Source of the DNA: an uncultured Burkholderiales bacterium
GTDB lineage: Bacteria > Pseudomonadota > Gammaproteobacteria > Burkholderiales > Burkholderiaceae
Direction of reading: 5' to 3'
DNA: 64,000 nt
Assembly (NCBI GenBank): GCA_946480465.1
Contig: CAMLJY010000032.1
Coordinates: forward strand, 1 to 64,000
Made by a program: the position numbers and the translations under genes. Shown piece by piece: positions 1 to 8,509 of this stretch; position 1 is the stretch's first letter; each line of letters opens with the position of its first letter. The notes under the pieces were generated by a model. That model was not told the DNA's origin. It did no database searches and saw only the letters and a list, made by a program, of their open reading frames with translations.

Positions 1-477
1 GAACGCCAGCCGCACGAACATGCCGCTGGAGTAGCTGCGCACCGGCTGGTCGATGAAGTCGCCGATGCCGGCGAAGTCGATGATGCCGTCCATGCGGCGC
101 TCGATCTCGGCCGCGCTCAGGCCCAGCAGCGGGCCGTTCAGCCGCACGTTCTCGCGCCCGCTCAGCTCGGGGTTGAAACCGGCACCCAGCTCCAGCAGCG
201 CGGCGATGCGGCCGCGTACTTTGCGTGTACCGCGGGTGGGCTCCAGTACGCCGCAGATGAGCTGCAGCAGCGTGGACTTGCCGGCGCCGTTGCGGCCGAT
301 GATGCCGACCGACTCGCCGCGGCGGATGCGCAGGTCCACGTCCTGCAGCGCGTGGTGCTGGCGGCCCCGGTCGTTGCGGCCAGCCAGCTGCTGCCACAGG
401 CGATGCAGCGGCCGCTGCTCCATCGAGTAGCTCTTGCTGACCCGCGCCAGCTCGATGACGACGTCGCTGTTGTCCAT
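1..477 (-). CDS. ABC transporter ATPase, Wzt/KpsT-like polysaccharide export (partial)
   Basis: This is the nucleotide-binding subunit of an ABC-2 exporter for surface polysaccharide. It would couple ATP hydrolysis to moving lipid-linked glycan across the inner membrane with the permease encoded just upstream. The first 159 codons are present; the rest lies beyond the left edge. Translation from the ATG at 477 gives a Walker A motif GRNGAGKST at residues 61-69, and the signature YSSGM appears right at the cut. The LLELGAGFNPELSGRENV stretch is typical of the Wzt/RfbE/TagH group. Only 2 bases separate it from the permease, so the two are co-transcribed. Whether it carries a Wzt C-terminal carbohydrate-binding domain cannot be seen. 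Confidence 0.9.
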   Translation of the reverse strand, partial: MDNSDVVIELARVSKSYSMEQRPLHRLWQQLAGRNDRGRQHHALQDVDLRIRRGESVGIIGRNGAGKSTLLQLICGVLEPTRGTRKVRGRIAALLELGAGFNPELSGRENVRLNGPLLGLSAAEIERRMDGIIDFAGIGDFIDQPVRSYSSGMFVRLAF

Positions 478-479
478 CG

Positions 480-1268
480 TCACACCAGGTCCGCGAAACC
501 GGGCCGCAGGCGCAGGAACAGCGCGTGCGCCGCAACCAGCGCAACCAGCACGCCGGCCAGCGGCCACAGCGCCGGTCCCCATGCGAAGGGTTCGCCGAAC
601 CAGGCTGCTCGGGTCAATTCCATCGGCGCGGAAATCGGGTTCAGCTGCAGCAGCCAGCGCAGTTGCTCGGGCGCGGCGGAGGTCGGGTAGAACACCGGCG
701 ACAGGAACAGCAACCCCGACATCACCAGCGGCACGATGTGCTGCAGGTCGCGCAGGTAGCAGCCGAGCGCCGCCAGGCCGATCGCCAGCGCCAGCTGCAG
801 CGCGATGATCCACGGCCAGGCCACGAGCAGCGCCAGCCACGACCACGAGGGCCCGACGCCGGTGACGACCAGCAGCGCCGCCAGCACCAGCATCTGCAAT
901 GCGGTGTGCACCGCGATCTGCATCACCAGCGCGACGCACAGCAGTTCCAGCGGGAACACGACCCGCTTCACCAGGTTGGCGTTCTCGGCCATCAGGCGCG
1001 TGGCCCGGCCGGCGGCGTCGGCCACCGCGGTGAAGACGATCAGGCCGGCGAACACGCGGGCGGCGTAGCTGCTGCTGGTCAGCTCCACCGCGCCCTGGCC
1101 CCAGCGGGCGCGGAAGACGCCCTGGAACACGGCCGTGTAGACCGCGACCATCGCGATCGGCGCCAGCAGCGCCCAGCCCAGCCCGGCCACGCTGCCGCGG
1201 TAGCGCGCGAGGATGTCGCGCTTGGCCAGCGGCCAGGCCAGCGACAGGTGATCAACCATCCAGCGCAT
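480..1268 (-). CDS. ABC-2 type permease, Wzm-like polysaccharide export
   Basis: A 262-residue integral membrane protein with about six hydrophobic segments. It starts MRWMVDHLSLAWPLAKRDI, the usual cytoplasmic entry of the ABC-2 permease family (length usually about 260). It is expected to form the channel of a Wzm/Wzt exporter that flips a finished O-antigen-like chain. It sits 4 bases after the cyclophilin gene and 2 bases before the ATPase gene, at the end of the type I secretion operon. In Caulobacter an S-layer is anchored to an O-polysaccharide, so a supporting role for the RTX protein's anchor is possible; this is inference from context. Confidence 0.88.
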   Translation of the reverse strand: MRWMVDHLSLAWPLAKRDILARYRGSVAGLGWALLAPIAMVAVYTAVFQGVFRARWGQGAVELTSSSYAARVFAGLIVFTAVADAAGRATRLMAENANLVKRVVFPLELLCVALVMQIAVHTALQMLVLAALLVVTGVGPSWSWLALLVAWPWIIALQLALAIGLAALGCYLRDLQHIVPLVMSGLLFLSPVFYPTSAAPEQLRWLLQLNPISAPMELTRAAWFGEPFAWGPALWPLAGVLVALVAAHALFLRLRPGFADLV

Positions 1269-1272
1269 GCGG

Positions 1273-2178
1273 TCAGCGGGTCTGTGAGCAGGCGGTGATC
1301 ACGACGTTGTCGATCGGGGCGTTCTCGAACTTCACTTCCGCGCCATTGATCTGCGAACTCTTGGTCATCGTCGGTACGCCGGCGATCAGGTCGATCTTGT
1401 CCATGCCCGAGATGACCGTGCCGAACACCGCGTAACCGGGGCTCGTGTCGCTCACGTAGTCGAGCTGTGGGTTGTCGGCGACGTTGAAGTAGAACTGCGA
1501 ACTGGCCGAGTTCGGATCGTCCAGGCGCGCCATCGCAATGGTGCCGCGCAGGTTCTTCAGGCCGTTCTGGGACTCCAGCACGATCGGCGCGCCAACGCCA
1601 GCGGCCGGCTGCAAGCCTGCAATGAAGCCGCCGCCCTGGACGACGAAATCCTTGATCACGCGGTGGAACAGCTTGTCCTTGTACCAACAGCCGCTGGTGT
1701 TGATGTACTGCAGAAAGTTGTCGACCGTCTTCGGCGCCCTCACCGGATCCAGCTCGACGGCAAAGCTGCCATCGACGGTGCCCTGCTTGGCCGTCATCGA
1801 GACCCGCGGCGCCTCGACGTTCAAGCGCAGCGTGGCCAGTTCGGCTCCTTCGGCGGTCCGCACGCGCACGCGCAGGTCGCCGATGGCTGCCAGCTTGCAG
1901 GAGAACGTCATCGAACCTTCGGTGGTCGTTCCGCGCGTCATCGCGAAACAGCCCGGTTCGATGGCAGCGTTGACGCCTGAATTCAGCCCGCTGCCGCTGA
2001 CGTTGAGGGTTATGTTCTTGCCGTATCCCACCAAGCCGCCGGTCGCGGTCACGGTCATGTTCGATACGGCAGATCCCGAGTCGCCCCCACCACCGCACGA
2101 GGCCAGCAAGGACAGCAGGGCGGCAGCGGCCACGGGCGCCGCGCGTCGGGCGATGGAAGGCTTGGTCATGGGGTTCAT
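1273..2178 (-). CDS. Cyclophilin-type peptidyl-prolyl isomerase, lipoprotein
   Basis: A 301-residue protein with an N-terminal lipobox (LASC, Cys28, followed by a Gly run). Next comes an all-beta segment of about 100 residues and then a cyclophilin domain at about residues 135-300. Diagnostic cyclophilin pieces are visible: FHRVIKDFVVQGGGF with the catalytic Arg, and SSQFYFNV. It would catalyse proline isomerisation of exported proteins while anchored to a membrane. The ATG at 2178 is chosen because the TolC gene ends at 2187; the open frame runs on upstream but overlaps tolC completely. Its position between tolC and the wzm-like gene suggests it helps fold the secreted surface protein or an envelope component. 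Confidence 0.85.
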   Translation of the reverse strand: MNPMTKPSIARRAAPVAAAALLSLLASCGGGGDSGSAVSNMTVTATGGLVGYGKNITLNVSGSGLNSGVNAAIEPGCFAMTRGTTTEGSMTFSCKLAAIGDLRVRVRTAEGAELATLRLNVEAPRVSMTAKQGTVDGSFAVELDPVRAPKTVDNFLQYINTSGCWYKDKLFHRVIKDFVVQGGGFIAGLQPAAGVGAPIVLESQNGLKNLRGTIAMARLDDPNSASSQFYFNVADNPQLDYVSDTSPGYAVFGTVISGMDKIDLIAGVPTMTKSSQINGAEVKFENAPIDNVVITACSQTR

Positions 2179-2186
2179 GGTGGGTG

Positions 2187-3596
2187 TCACTGCTTGGCAG
2201 CCGGTGCGACCGACAGGTGGCGGTCGACCTCGCTGACGATCTCTTCCATCGGCTGGCCGGCGAAGGCCATCAGGCGCAGCCGGGCCTGCAGGTAGTCGTA
2301 GCGCGACTGCGCCAGGTCTCGCTGCGCGCTGTAGAGCCGCGCCTGTGCATCCAGCACGTCGGCAGTCGTCGCGAGGCCCGCTTCCTGGGCGCGCACCGAG
2401 CCGCGGTAGGCCACCGCATTCGACTCGACGGCCTCGAAGTAGGCCTTGATCTTCTCGGGGCCGGAGGCCACCAGCTGGAAGTTGCGCTGCAGCTCGAACT
2501 GCATCGCCTCGCGCTCGACGCGCACTTCTTCCTCGACCCGGGCCTGGTCGGCCAGCGCCTGCTTGACGCTGGCATCCACGCCGCCGCCGCTGAACAGCGG
2601 CACGTTCACCTGCACGCCCATGGACTTGAGCACCGAGGTCTGGCCCAGGTTCGTCAGCGACTCGTTCTCGTTGCGCGAGATGCTGGCCACCAGGTCGACC
2701 CGCGGCATGTGGCCGGCCTGCTGGCGCTTGACGCCGAACTTGGCGGCCATCAGCGCCTGCTGCCGTGCCTGCAGCGTCGGGCTGTTGCGCTCGGCCAGCT
2801 CCACCCATTCGCCGAGGCGGTCGGGCACGATCATGGTGGGCAGAAAGTCGGCGGGCAGCTGGTTCAGCGGCGGGGTGTCGCGGCCGGTCAGGCGCTTCAG
2901 GTTGCGGCGCGACAGTTCGATGGCCTCTTCCGCTTCCAGCAGCCGCACTTTCGCGACGTCGACGGCGGCCTGGGCCAGCGCCTGCTCGGTGCGCGTGCCC
3001 TCGCCGCGCTTGAAGCGTTGCTCGGCCCGCATCAGCTGTCCCTTGACCGCCACCAACTGCGTCTCCGCCAGCGTGCGCGCATCGTGCGCCAGCAGCACCT
3101 GCAGGTAGGTGGTCCCGGCGCGGTCGACAAGCTCCAGGCCGCGCGAGCGGTAGATCGAGGCCGCGCTCTCGGCCTGCACCTGGGCCTGGTCGTAGCGCGC
3201 ACGCGCTTCCTGGTTCCACAGCGGCATGCGCAGGTTCAGCGACGACTGCGGCGACGCGTAGTCCACCTGCACCTTCACTTCCTGGTTCTGCGAGTTGTAG
3301 AACTGCCGCGAGCCAGAGACCTCGGAGCGATAGAAGGTCATGTTGGCCGACGGCAGCAGGGCCGAGCGCGCGATGGGCACGCCCAGTTGCGCCGCCTGCA
3401 GGTCGTGCCCGGCCGCGCGGTACTGCGCGTCGTTGGCGCGCGCGGCGGCCATGACCTCGGCAAAGCTCATCGCGGCGGCCGGCAGCGCGCTGAGCAGCCC
3501 GCTGGCTGCCAGCAGCGCCGCGAGCGCTGCACGGCGCAGGCCGGACGGCCGGGACCGTCGGTGTCGGAGATCGTGGGCGTCTCGGGGCATGCTCAC
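2187..3596 (-). CDS. TolC-family outer-membrane channel of type I secretion
   Basis: A 469-residue outer-membrane efflux protein with a signal peptide ending near Ala42 (ALPAAA). Two long helical repeats follow, rich in Ala, Gln and Leu (for example AQAAVDVAKVRLLEAEE), as expected for the tunnel helices of TolC/PrtF. It forms the outer-membrane exit duct that docks on the HlyD-type adaptor. The start overlaps the hlyD stop by four bases (ATGA), indicating translational coupling. It is the third component of the T1SS encoded here, so I infer PrtF/LapE/RsaF-like function for the 2,450-residue RTX protein. Confidence 0.93.
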   Translation of the reverse strand: MSMPRDAHDLRHRRSRPSGLRRAALAALLAASGLLSALPAAAMSFAEVMAAARANDAQYRAAGHDLQAAQLGVPIARSALLPSANMTFYRSEVSGSRQFYNSQNQEVKVQVDYASPQSSLNLRMPLWNQEARARYDQAQVQAESAASIYRSRGLELVDRAGTTYLQVLLAHDARTLAETQLVAVKGQLMRAEQRFKRGEGTRTEQALAQAAVDVAKVRLLEAEEAIELSRRNLKRLTGRDTPPLNQLPADFLPTMIVPDRLGEWVELAERNSPTLQARQQALMAAKFGVKRQQAGHMPRVDLVASISRNENESLTNLGQTSVLKSMGVQVNVPLFSGGGVDASVKQALADQARVEEEVRVEREAMQFELQRNFQLVASGPEKIKAYFEAVESNAVAYRGSVRAQEAGLATTADVLDAQARLYSAQRDLAQSRYDYLQARLRLMAFAGQPMEEIVSEVDRHLSVAPAAKQ

Positions 3597-4954
3597 TCCT
3601 CGGTCATGGCTGCCGCCACGCGCTTGAGCAGCGGGTGCAGCAGGTAGGTCAGCAGCGATCGTTCGCCGGTCTTGATGAGCACTTCGGCCATCATCCCGGG
3701 CTGCATGTTGCGGTTGCCGAGCGCCTTGCGGCCCTCGGGCGTCAGCTCGACGCGCGCCAGGTAGTAGGTGATCAGGCCATTGCCGACCTGCTCGGACACC
3801 GCGTCGCCGGACAGCGACACCACCTTGCCCATCACGACCAGCTGCGGCGCATCGGCGAAGGCGGAGAAGCGCACTTCCACGTCCTCGCCCACCTTGACGC
3901 GATCGATCACGTTCGGCGGCACCTTGGCGTCCAGCAGCAGCGATTCGCCGCGCGGCACGATGTCCATCAGGCGCTGGCCGGGCGTGACCACCGCGCCGGC
4001 GCCACCGAGCGTCAGGCCGATCACCTGCCCTTCGACCGGGGCGCGGATCTGCGTGCGACCCAGCTCGGTCGTGATGGCAACCAGGCGCTCCTGGTTCGCC
4101 TGCACTTCACGCCGCACCTCGGCCAGCTGGCCGGACACTTCCTTCACGTACTCCTGCTCGCGCTGGGCGATGCGCAGGCGCGTCTCGGCGATGGCGTTCT
4201 GCGCCCGCTGCATGTTGGTCTGCAGGTCGGCCAGCGAGCTGCGCAGCTCGGCCTGGGCCTGCTCCAGCTGCAGGGCCTGGTTGCGCGGGGCGAAGCCTTC
4301 CTCGGCCAGGCCCTGCACGTTGGCGAGCTGGCGCGACTGGATCGACGCCTGCGTCTTGCGGCTCTCCAGCATCTGCTGCAGGCCGGCGATCTGGCCTTCC
4401 AGCCCGGTGATGGCCTGGCGGGCGGCGGAAATCTCGGCCGCCTGCGCGGCCTTGCGCGAGTTGAAGAGCTGCTGCTGCACCGCGCGGTGCTGCTGCACCA
4501 GCGGGTCCTTGTCCGCCGCCAGCAAGTCCGGGTGGAAGCTGATGGTCGCGGCGCCGGAGACTTCGGCCATCAGCCGGCTCTCGAACGCGCGCTGGGCCAG
4601 GTAGTTCTGGCGAATGGCTTCGTAGGCGGCCTTGGTGGCGGCATCGTCGAGCACGACCAGCACGTCGCCGGCCTTGACCTCCGCGCCTTCCTTGACGGCC
4701 AGCTTCTCGACCACGCCGCCCTGCATGTGCGACACGGTCTTGCGCCGCGTCTCCACCGACACGGTGGCCGGCGCCGCCACGCCTTCATCGAGCGGCGCAA
4801 AGGCGGCCCACAGCAGGAACAGCCCGAAGCCGACCACCAGGACCCAGAAGCCGAGGCGGATCACCGGCTTGGTATCGGTCTTCAGCTCGATGTCATCGAC
4901 GTCGGTCACGGCGCCGGCTTGGCCGGGCATGCCGGCGACAGGAGAGGAACTCAT
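3593..4954 (-). CDS. HlyD/PrtE-family type I secretion adaptor
   Basis: A 453-residue periplasmic adaptor. One membrane helix spans about residues 33-53 after a short cytoplasmic tail. A lipoyl-like half-motif (about 72-105, MQGGVVEKLAVKEGAEVKAGDVL) comes next, then a long coiled coil at about 110-290 rich in Gln, Glu and Ala, then the second lipoyl half and a beta-barrel domain (IRAPVEGQVIGL, PRGESLLLDAKV). Length and order match PrtE/HlyD. It bridges the ABC dimer and TolC. It is 19 bases from the upstream ABC gene and overlaps tolC by four bases. Confidence 0.95.
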   Translation of the reverse strand: MSSSPVAGMPGQAGAVTDVDDIELKTDTKPVIRLGFWVLVVGFGLFLLWAAFAPLDEGVAAPATVSVETRRKTVSHMQGGVVEKLAVKEGAEVKAGDVLVVLDDAATKAAYEAIRQNYLAQRAFESRLMAEVSGAATISFHPDLLAADKDPLVQQHRAVQQQLFNSRKAAQAAEISAARQAITGLEGQIAGLQQMLESRKTQASIQSRQLANVQGLAEEGFAPRNQALQLEQAQAELRSSLADLQTNMQRAQNAIAETRLRIAQREQEYVKEVSGQLAEVRREVQANQERLVAITTELGRTQIRAPVEGQVIGLTLGGAGAVVTPGQRLMDIVPRGESLLLDAKVPPNVIDRVKVGEDVEVRFSAFADAPQLVVMGKVVSLSGDAVSEQVGNGLITYYLARVELTPEGRKALGNRNMQPGMMAEVLIKTGERSLLTYLLHPLLKRVAAAMTEE

Positions 4955-4973
4955 GGGAACACCTGTATTCGTT

Positions 4974-6728
4974 TCAGCTTTGGGCGGGTTGAGCGACGGC
5001 CGACTTCACCACGACCGGGAGGAAGCGCGAGACCTGGCCGTTCTCCAGCACCAGCACGCGATCGGCCGCAGCGAGCAGGTGCTGCTGGTGCACGATCATG
5101 AAAACCGTCTTGCCGCGCGACTTCAGCTCGCGCACCGTGCGCACCAGCGCGGCCTCGCCGACGTCGTCGAGGTTGGCATTCGGCTCGTCCAGCACCACCA
5201 GCGCCGGATCGCCGAGGATGGCGCGCGCCAGGCCGATGCGCTGGCGCTGGCCGCCGGACAGCATGCCGCCGGCCTCGCCCATGGGCGTGTCGTAGCCCTT
5301 GGGCAGGCGCAGGATCATGTCGTGGATGCCGGTGCGGGTGGCCGCCTCGATCACCAGCTCGGGCGGCACGTCGCCGAAGCGGCCGATGTTCTCGGCAATG
5401 GTGCCGTCGAACAGCTCGATGTCCTGCGGCAGGTAGCCGATGTGCGGGCCCAGCGCCTCGCGCGACCATTCGGTGATCGGGTGGCCGTCGAGCAGCACCT
5501 GGCCGCTCACATCGGGCCATATGCCGACGATGCAGCGGGCCAGCGTGGACTTGCCGGCACCCGACGGTCCGACGATCGCGACCACCTCGCCGGCCTTGAA
5601 GTCCAGGTCCAGGCCCTTCAGGATCGGCACCTCGCGGCCGGGGGCGGTGGCCACGAGTTGGCGCAGGCTGACCTGGCCGGCCACCTCGTCGCCGGCGTGG
5701 GTGGCCTCGCGCTGCGGGTTGTCTTCGAGCAGCTTCTCCAGGCGCGCATACGACTGGCGCATGTCGACGAACTGCTTCCAGGTCTGCACCACCATGCTGA
5801 TTGGCCGCAGCGCGTTGCCCATCAGCGCATTGCAGGCGATCATCGCGCCGGCGCTGATGTGGCCATCGATGGCCAGCAGCGCGCCCAGCGCCAGCATCAG
5901 CGATTGCTGCGTGTACTGCACGAACTTGGTGGTGGCCTGCAGGCGGTGCGCGGTTTCGTGGGCGCCGTGCAGCGTACCGCCCAGGCGCTCCTGGATGGCG
6001 AGCCAGTGGCGGCGCAGGTTGCCCAGCATGCCCAGCGCCTCGACCGTCTCGGCATTGCGCAGCTTGGCCTGCAGGTAGGCCATCGATTCCATCTGGCCTT
6101 CCTGCACCCGTTCGAAATGCTTGGCGGTGATGCGGTTGCCCGCCACCGCGATCACCAGCATCACGATCGCGAACAGGATCGAGGCCCAGCCCAGCCACGG
6201 GTGCATCAGGAACAGCACGGCGATGTAGACCGGCGTCCACGGCGAGTCCACCAGCGCGAAGATGCCGTTGCCGGTGAGGAACTGGCGCAGGTTGGTCAGG
6301 TCGTTGAAGGCCTGCAGCTGGTTGCGCGAGTTGCCGTTGAGGCTGGTCTCGAAGCTGGCGTTGAAGATCTGCGAATTCAGCGCCTGGTCGAAGCGCGCAC
6401 CGGCGCGCACCAGCAGGCGCGAGCGCAGCCATTCAGCGAAGGCCATGATGCCGAAGAAGAGCACCATGAACAGCGTCAGCGCGGCCAGCGTGTACTCGCT
6501 GCCGCTGGCCATGACGCGGTCGAAGACCTGCATCATGTACAGCGTCGGCGTCAGCAGCAGCAGGTTGGCGAAGAAGCTGAAGACCGCCACCCACGCGAAC
6601 TCGCGCCGGAAGCTGTACAGCGTGCGGCCGAGGGCACTGCGATGGAAGAAGCCCGCGCCACCGCTGGCGGCCGGGGTGGAGGCAGCCGGCGCTGGCAGTG
6701 CGCCGGCGGTCAGGCTCTGGGTACTCAT
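4974..6728 (-). CDS. Type I secretion ABC transporter, PrtD-like (second of tandem pair)
   Basis: A 584-residue fused membrane/ATPase half-transporter of the PrtD/HlyB class without a C39 peptidase domain. Membrane helices fall at about 45-310. The ATPase domain has Walker A GPSGAGKST (387-395), signature LSGGQ (490-494), Walker B LVVLDE (510-515) and the H-loop His547 in MIVHQQ. All catalytic motifs look intact. It energises secretion of unfolded RTX substrate. Its ATG overlaps the stop of the preceding ABC gene (bases 6725-6728). The two neighbours are similar in length and domain order but clearly diverged, so a heterodimer is as likely as two homodimers. Confidence 0.94.
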   Translation of the reverse strand: MSTQSLTAGALPAPAASTPAASGGAGFFHRSALGRTLYSFRREFAWVAVFSFFANLLLLTPTLYMMQVFDRVMASGSEYTLAALTLFMVLFFGIMAFAEWLRSRLLVRAGARFDQALNSQIFNASFETSLNGNSRNQLQAFNDLTNLRQFLTGNGIFALVDSPWTPVYIAVLFLMHPWLGWASILFAIVMLVIAVAGNRITAKHFERVQEGQMESMAYLQAKLRNAETVEALGMLGNLRRHWLAIQERLGGTLHGAHETAHRLQATTKFVQYTQQSLMLALGALLAIDGHISAGAMIACNALMGNALRPISMVVQTWKQFVDMRQSYARLEKLLEDNPQREATHAGDEVAGQVSLRQLVATAPGREVPILKGLDLDFKAGEVVAIVGPSGAGKSTLARCIVGIWPDVSGQVLLDGHPITEWSREALGPHIGYLPQDIELFDGTIAENIGRFGDVPPELVIEAATRTGIHDMILRLPKGYDTPMGEAGGMLSGGQRQRIGLARAILGDPALVVLDEPNANLDDVGEAALVRTVRELKSRGKTVFMIVHQQHLLAAADRVLVLENGQVSRFLPVVVKSAVAQPAQS

Positions 6729-8509
6729 GCGGGGCTCCCTGGGATCGCGGTGGCGGCGGCCGGTCGCGCTGCGGCCGCGGCGGCGCGCATCTGGTTCTGG
6801 GCCGCCTGCTCATTGGCCTTCTTCAGCGCCGCCAGCACTTCGTCGCGCGGGCCGAAGAAGACGACCTGGCCGTCGTTCATCACCAGCAGGCGGTCGGTCG
6901 CGGGCATCAGCGTGGTGCGGTGGGTGTTGACGACGACGGTCGCGCCACGCGCCTTCAGGCTCAGCAGCAGCTGCAGCAGCGCCCGCTCGCCGGCTTCGTC
7001 CAGACTGGAATTGGGCTCGTCGAGCACCAGGAAGGCCGGGTTGCCATAGACGGCGCGGGCCAGGCCCAGGCGCTGGCGCTGGCCGCCGGAGAGCACCGCG
7101 CCCTCGTCGCCGATGCGCGTGTCGTAGCCCTGCGGCAGCGCTTCGATGATCTCGGTCAGGCCCACCTGGCGCGCGGCCTCCTTGACCTTGTCCATGTCGA
7201 CCTTGCCGAAGCGCGCGATGTTCTCCGCCACCGTGCCATCGAACAGCTCGACGAACTGCGGCAGGTAGCCCAGGTGCGGCCCCAGCTCGGCCTTGTTCCA
7301 GCCGTGCACGTCCGCGCCGTCCAGGCGCACCTTGCCGGACGCTGCCGGCCAGATGCCGACCAGCAGGCGCGCCAGCGTGCTCTTGCCCGAGGCCGAAGGG
7401 CCGATGACACCGACCACCTCGCCCGGCCGCGCCGCGAAGCTCACGTTCTTCAGGATCGGCGTCGGGCTGCCGGGCGCACCGGCCAGCACACCCTCGACCG
7501 TGAGCAGGCCCTTGGGAGGCGGCAACGGCATGCCGGGCTCGGTCTCCACGTGCTTGCCGAGCAGCTGGTCGAGGCGCTTGTACGAATCGCGTACGCCCAC
7601 CACCAGCCGCCAGTGCGACACCAGCTGCGCCAGTGGTGCCAGCACCCGTCCGCCGAGGATGGACGCCACGATCACCATGCCGGCGCCGCCCCACAGCTGG
7701 TTGTGCAGCATCAGCCAGCAGGCGCCGCCCAGCAGCAGCGAGCTTTGCATCATCTGGATCAGCTTGGCGGCGGTGGCATTCAGGCCGCCGTAGTCGGATG
7801 CCTCGGCCTGCTTGGCGAGGAAGGTGCGCTGCAGCCGCATCCAGCGCCGGTGGATCTGGCCCAGCATTCCCATGGATTCAATAACCTGCGAATTGCGCAG
7901 CGTGTGGCCGGCGTAGCTCTGGGCTTGCATGCTGGCCTGCTGCGCTTCCGTCAGCAGCGGCATGGTGCGTCGTTCGGTCAGCACCGCCAGGCCGACCTGC
8001 AGCAGCGCGCCCACCAGCGCCAGCACCCCGAGCCAGGGGCTGAGCATGAACAGCAGCACCAGGCAGATCAGCGCCGACGGAATGTCCATCACCGACGTGA
8101 TCGCCGGCGTGCCGATGAACTCGCGCAGCGTCCGGAGGTCGGTGAACACCTGCGTCGTGCCCCCGGGCATCTTGCGCAGGTTGGCCTCGAAAGCCCCGTT
8201 GAACAGCAGCGGGCGAACGCGCCGGTCGATGGCATCGGCCGCCTGGTGCAACACGCGTGCGCGCACCAGTTCCAGCAGCTCCATCACGATGTAGACGCCC
8301 AGCACCATCAGCAGCAGCATCGCCAGCGTGTAGGCGTTGCGGCTGTTGAGCACCCGGCCGTAGACCTCGAACATGAACCAGGACGGCGCCAGCGCCAGCA
8401 GGCCGGTGACCAGGCTGACCCACGAGGCCTGCTTGAAGAAGCCGCGCTGATCGACGATCGCCTGGCGAAGTGGTGAAGGCGGCGCAGGGCCGCGAACGGG
8501 TGGTTTCAT
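6725..8509 (-). CDS. Type I secretion ABC transporter, PrtD-like (first of tandem pair)
   Basis: A 594-residue half-transporter with membrane helices at about 28-300 and an ATPase domain with Walker A GPSASGKST (370-378), an LSGGQRQRLGLARA signature, Walker B FLVLDEPNSSLD and H-loop NTHRTT. The last 40 residues are an Ala-rich tail after KKANEQAAQNQ, absent from the paralogue. It lacks a C39 or C39-like N-terminal domain, as in PrtD/RsaD transporters. The start codon overlaps the stop of the TnpB-like gene (8506-8509), so translation of both is coupled. It exports RTX protein together with the HlyD and TolC proteins downstream. Confidence 0.94.
   Translation of the reverse strand: MKPPVRGPAPPSPLRQAIVDQRGFFKQASWVSLVTGLLALAPSWFMFEVYGRVLNSRNAYTLAMLLLMVLGVYIVMELLELVRARVLHQAADAIDRRVRPLLFNGAFEANLRKMPGGTTQVFTDLRTLREFIGTPAITSVMDIPSALICLVLLFMLSPWLGVLALVGALLQVGLAVLTERRTMPLLTEAQQASMQAQSYAGHTLRNSQVIESMGMLGQIHRRWMRLQRTFLAKQAEASDYGGLNATAAKLIQMMQSSLLLGGACWLMLHNQLWGGAGMVIVASILGGRVLAPLAQLVSHWRLVVGVRDSYKRLDQLLGKHVETEPGMPLPPPKGLLTVEGVLAGAPGSPTPILKNVSFAARPGEVVGVIGPSASGKSTLARLLVGIWPAASGKVRLDGADVHGWNKAELGPHLGYLPQFVELFDGTVAENIARFGKVDMDKVKEAARQVGLTEIIEALPQGYDTRIGDEGAVLSGGQRQRLGLARAVYGNPAFLVLDEPNSSLDEAGERALLQLLLSLKARGATVVVNTHRTTLMPATDRLLVMNDGQVVFFGPRDEVLAALKKANEQAAQNQMRAAAAAARPAAATAIPGSPA

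Noticed and set aside
1273..3219. A 648-residue form of the cyclophilin
   Set aside because: The upstream 347 codons are out-of-frame antibias sequence lying over the TolC gene; a lipobox signal peptide starts only at 2178.
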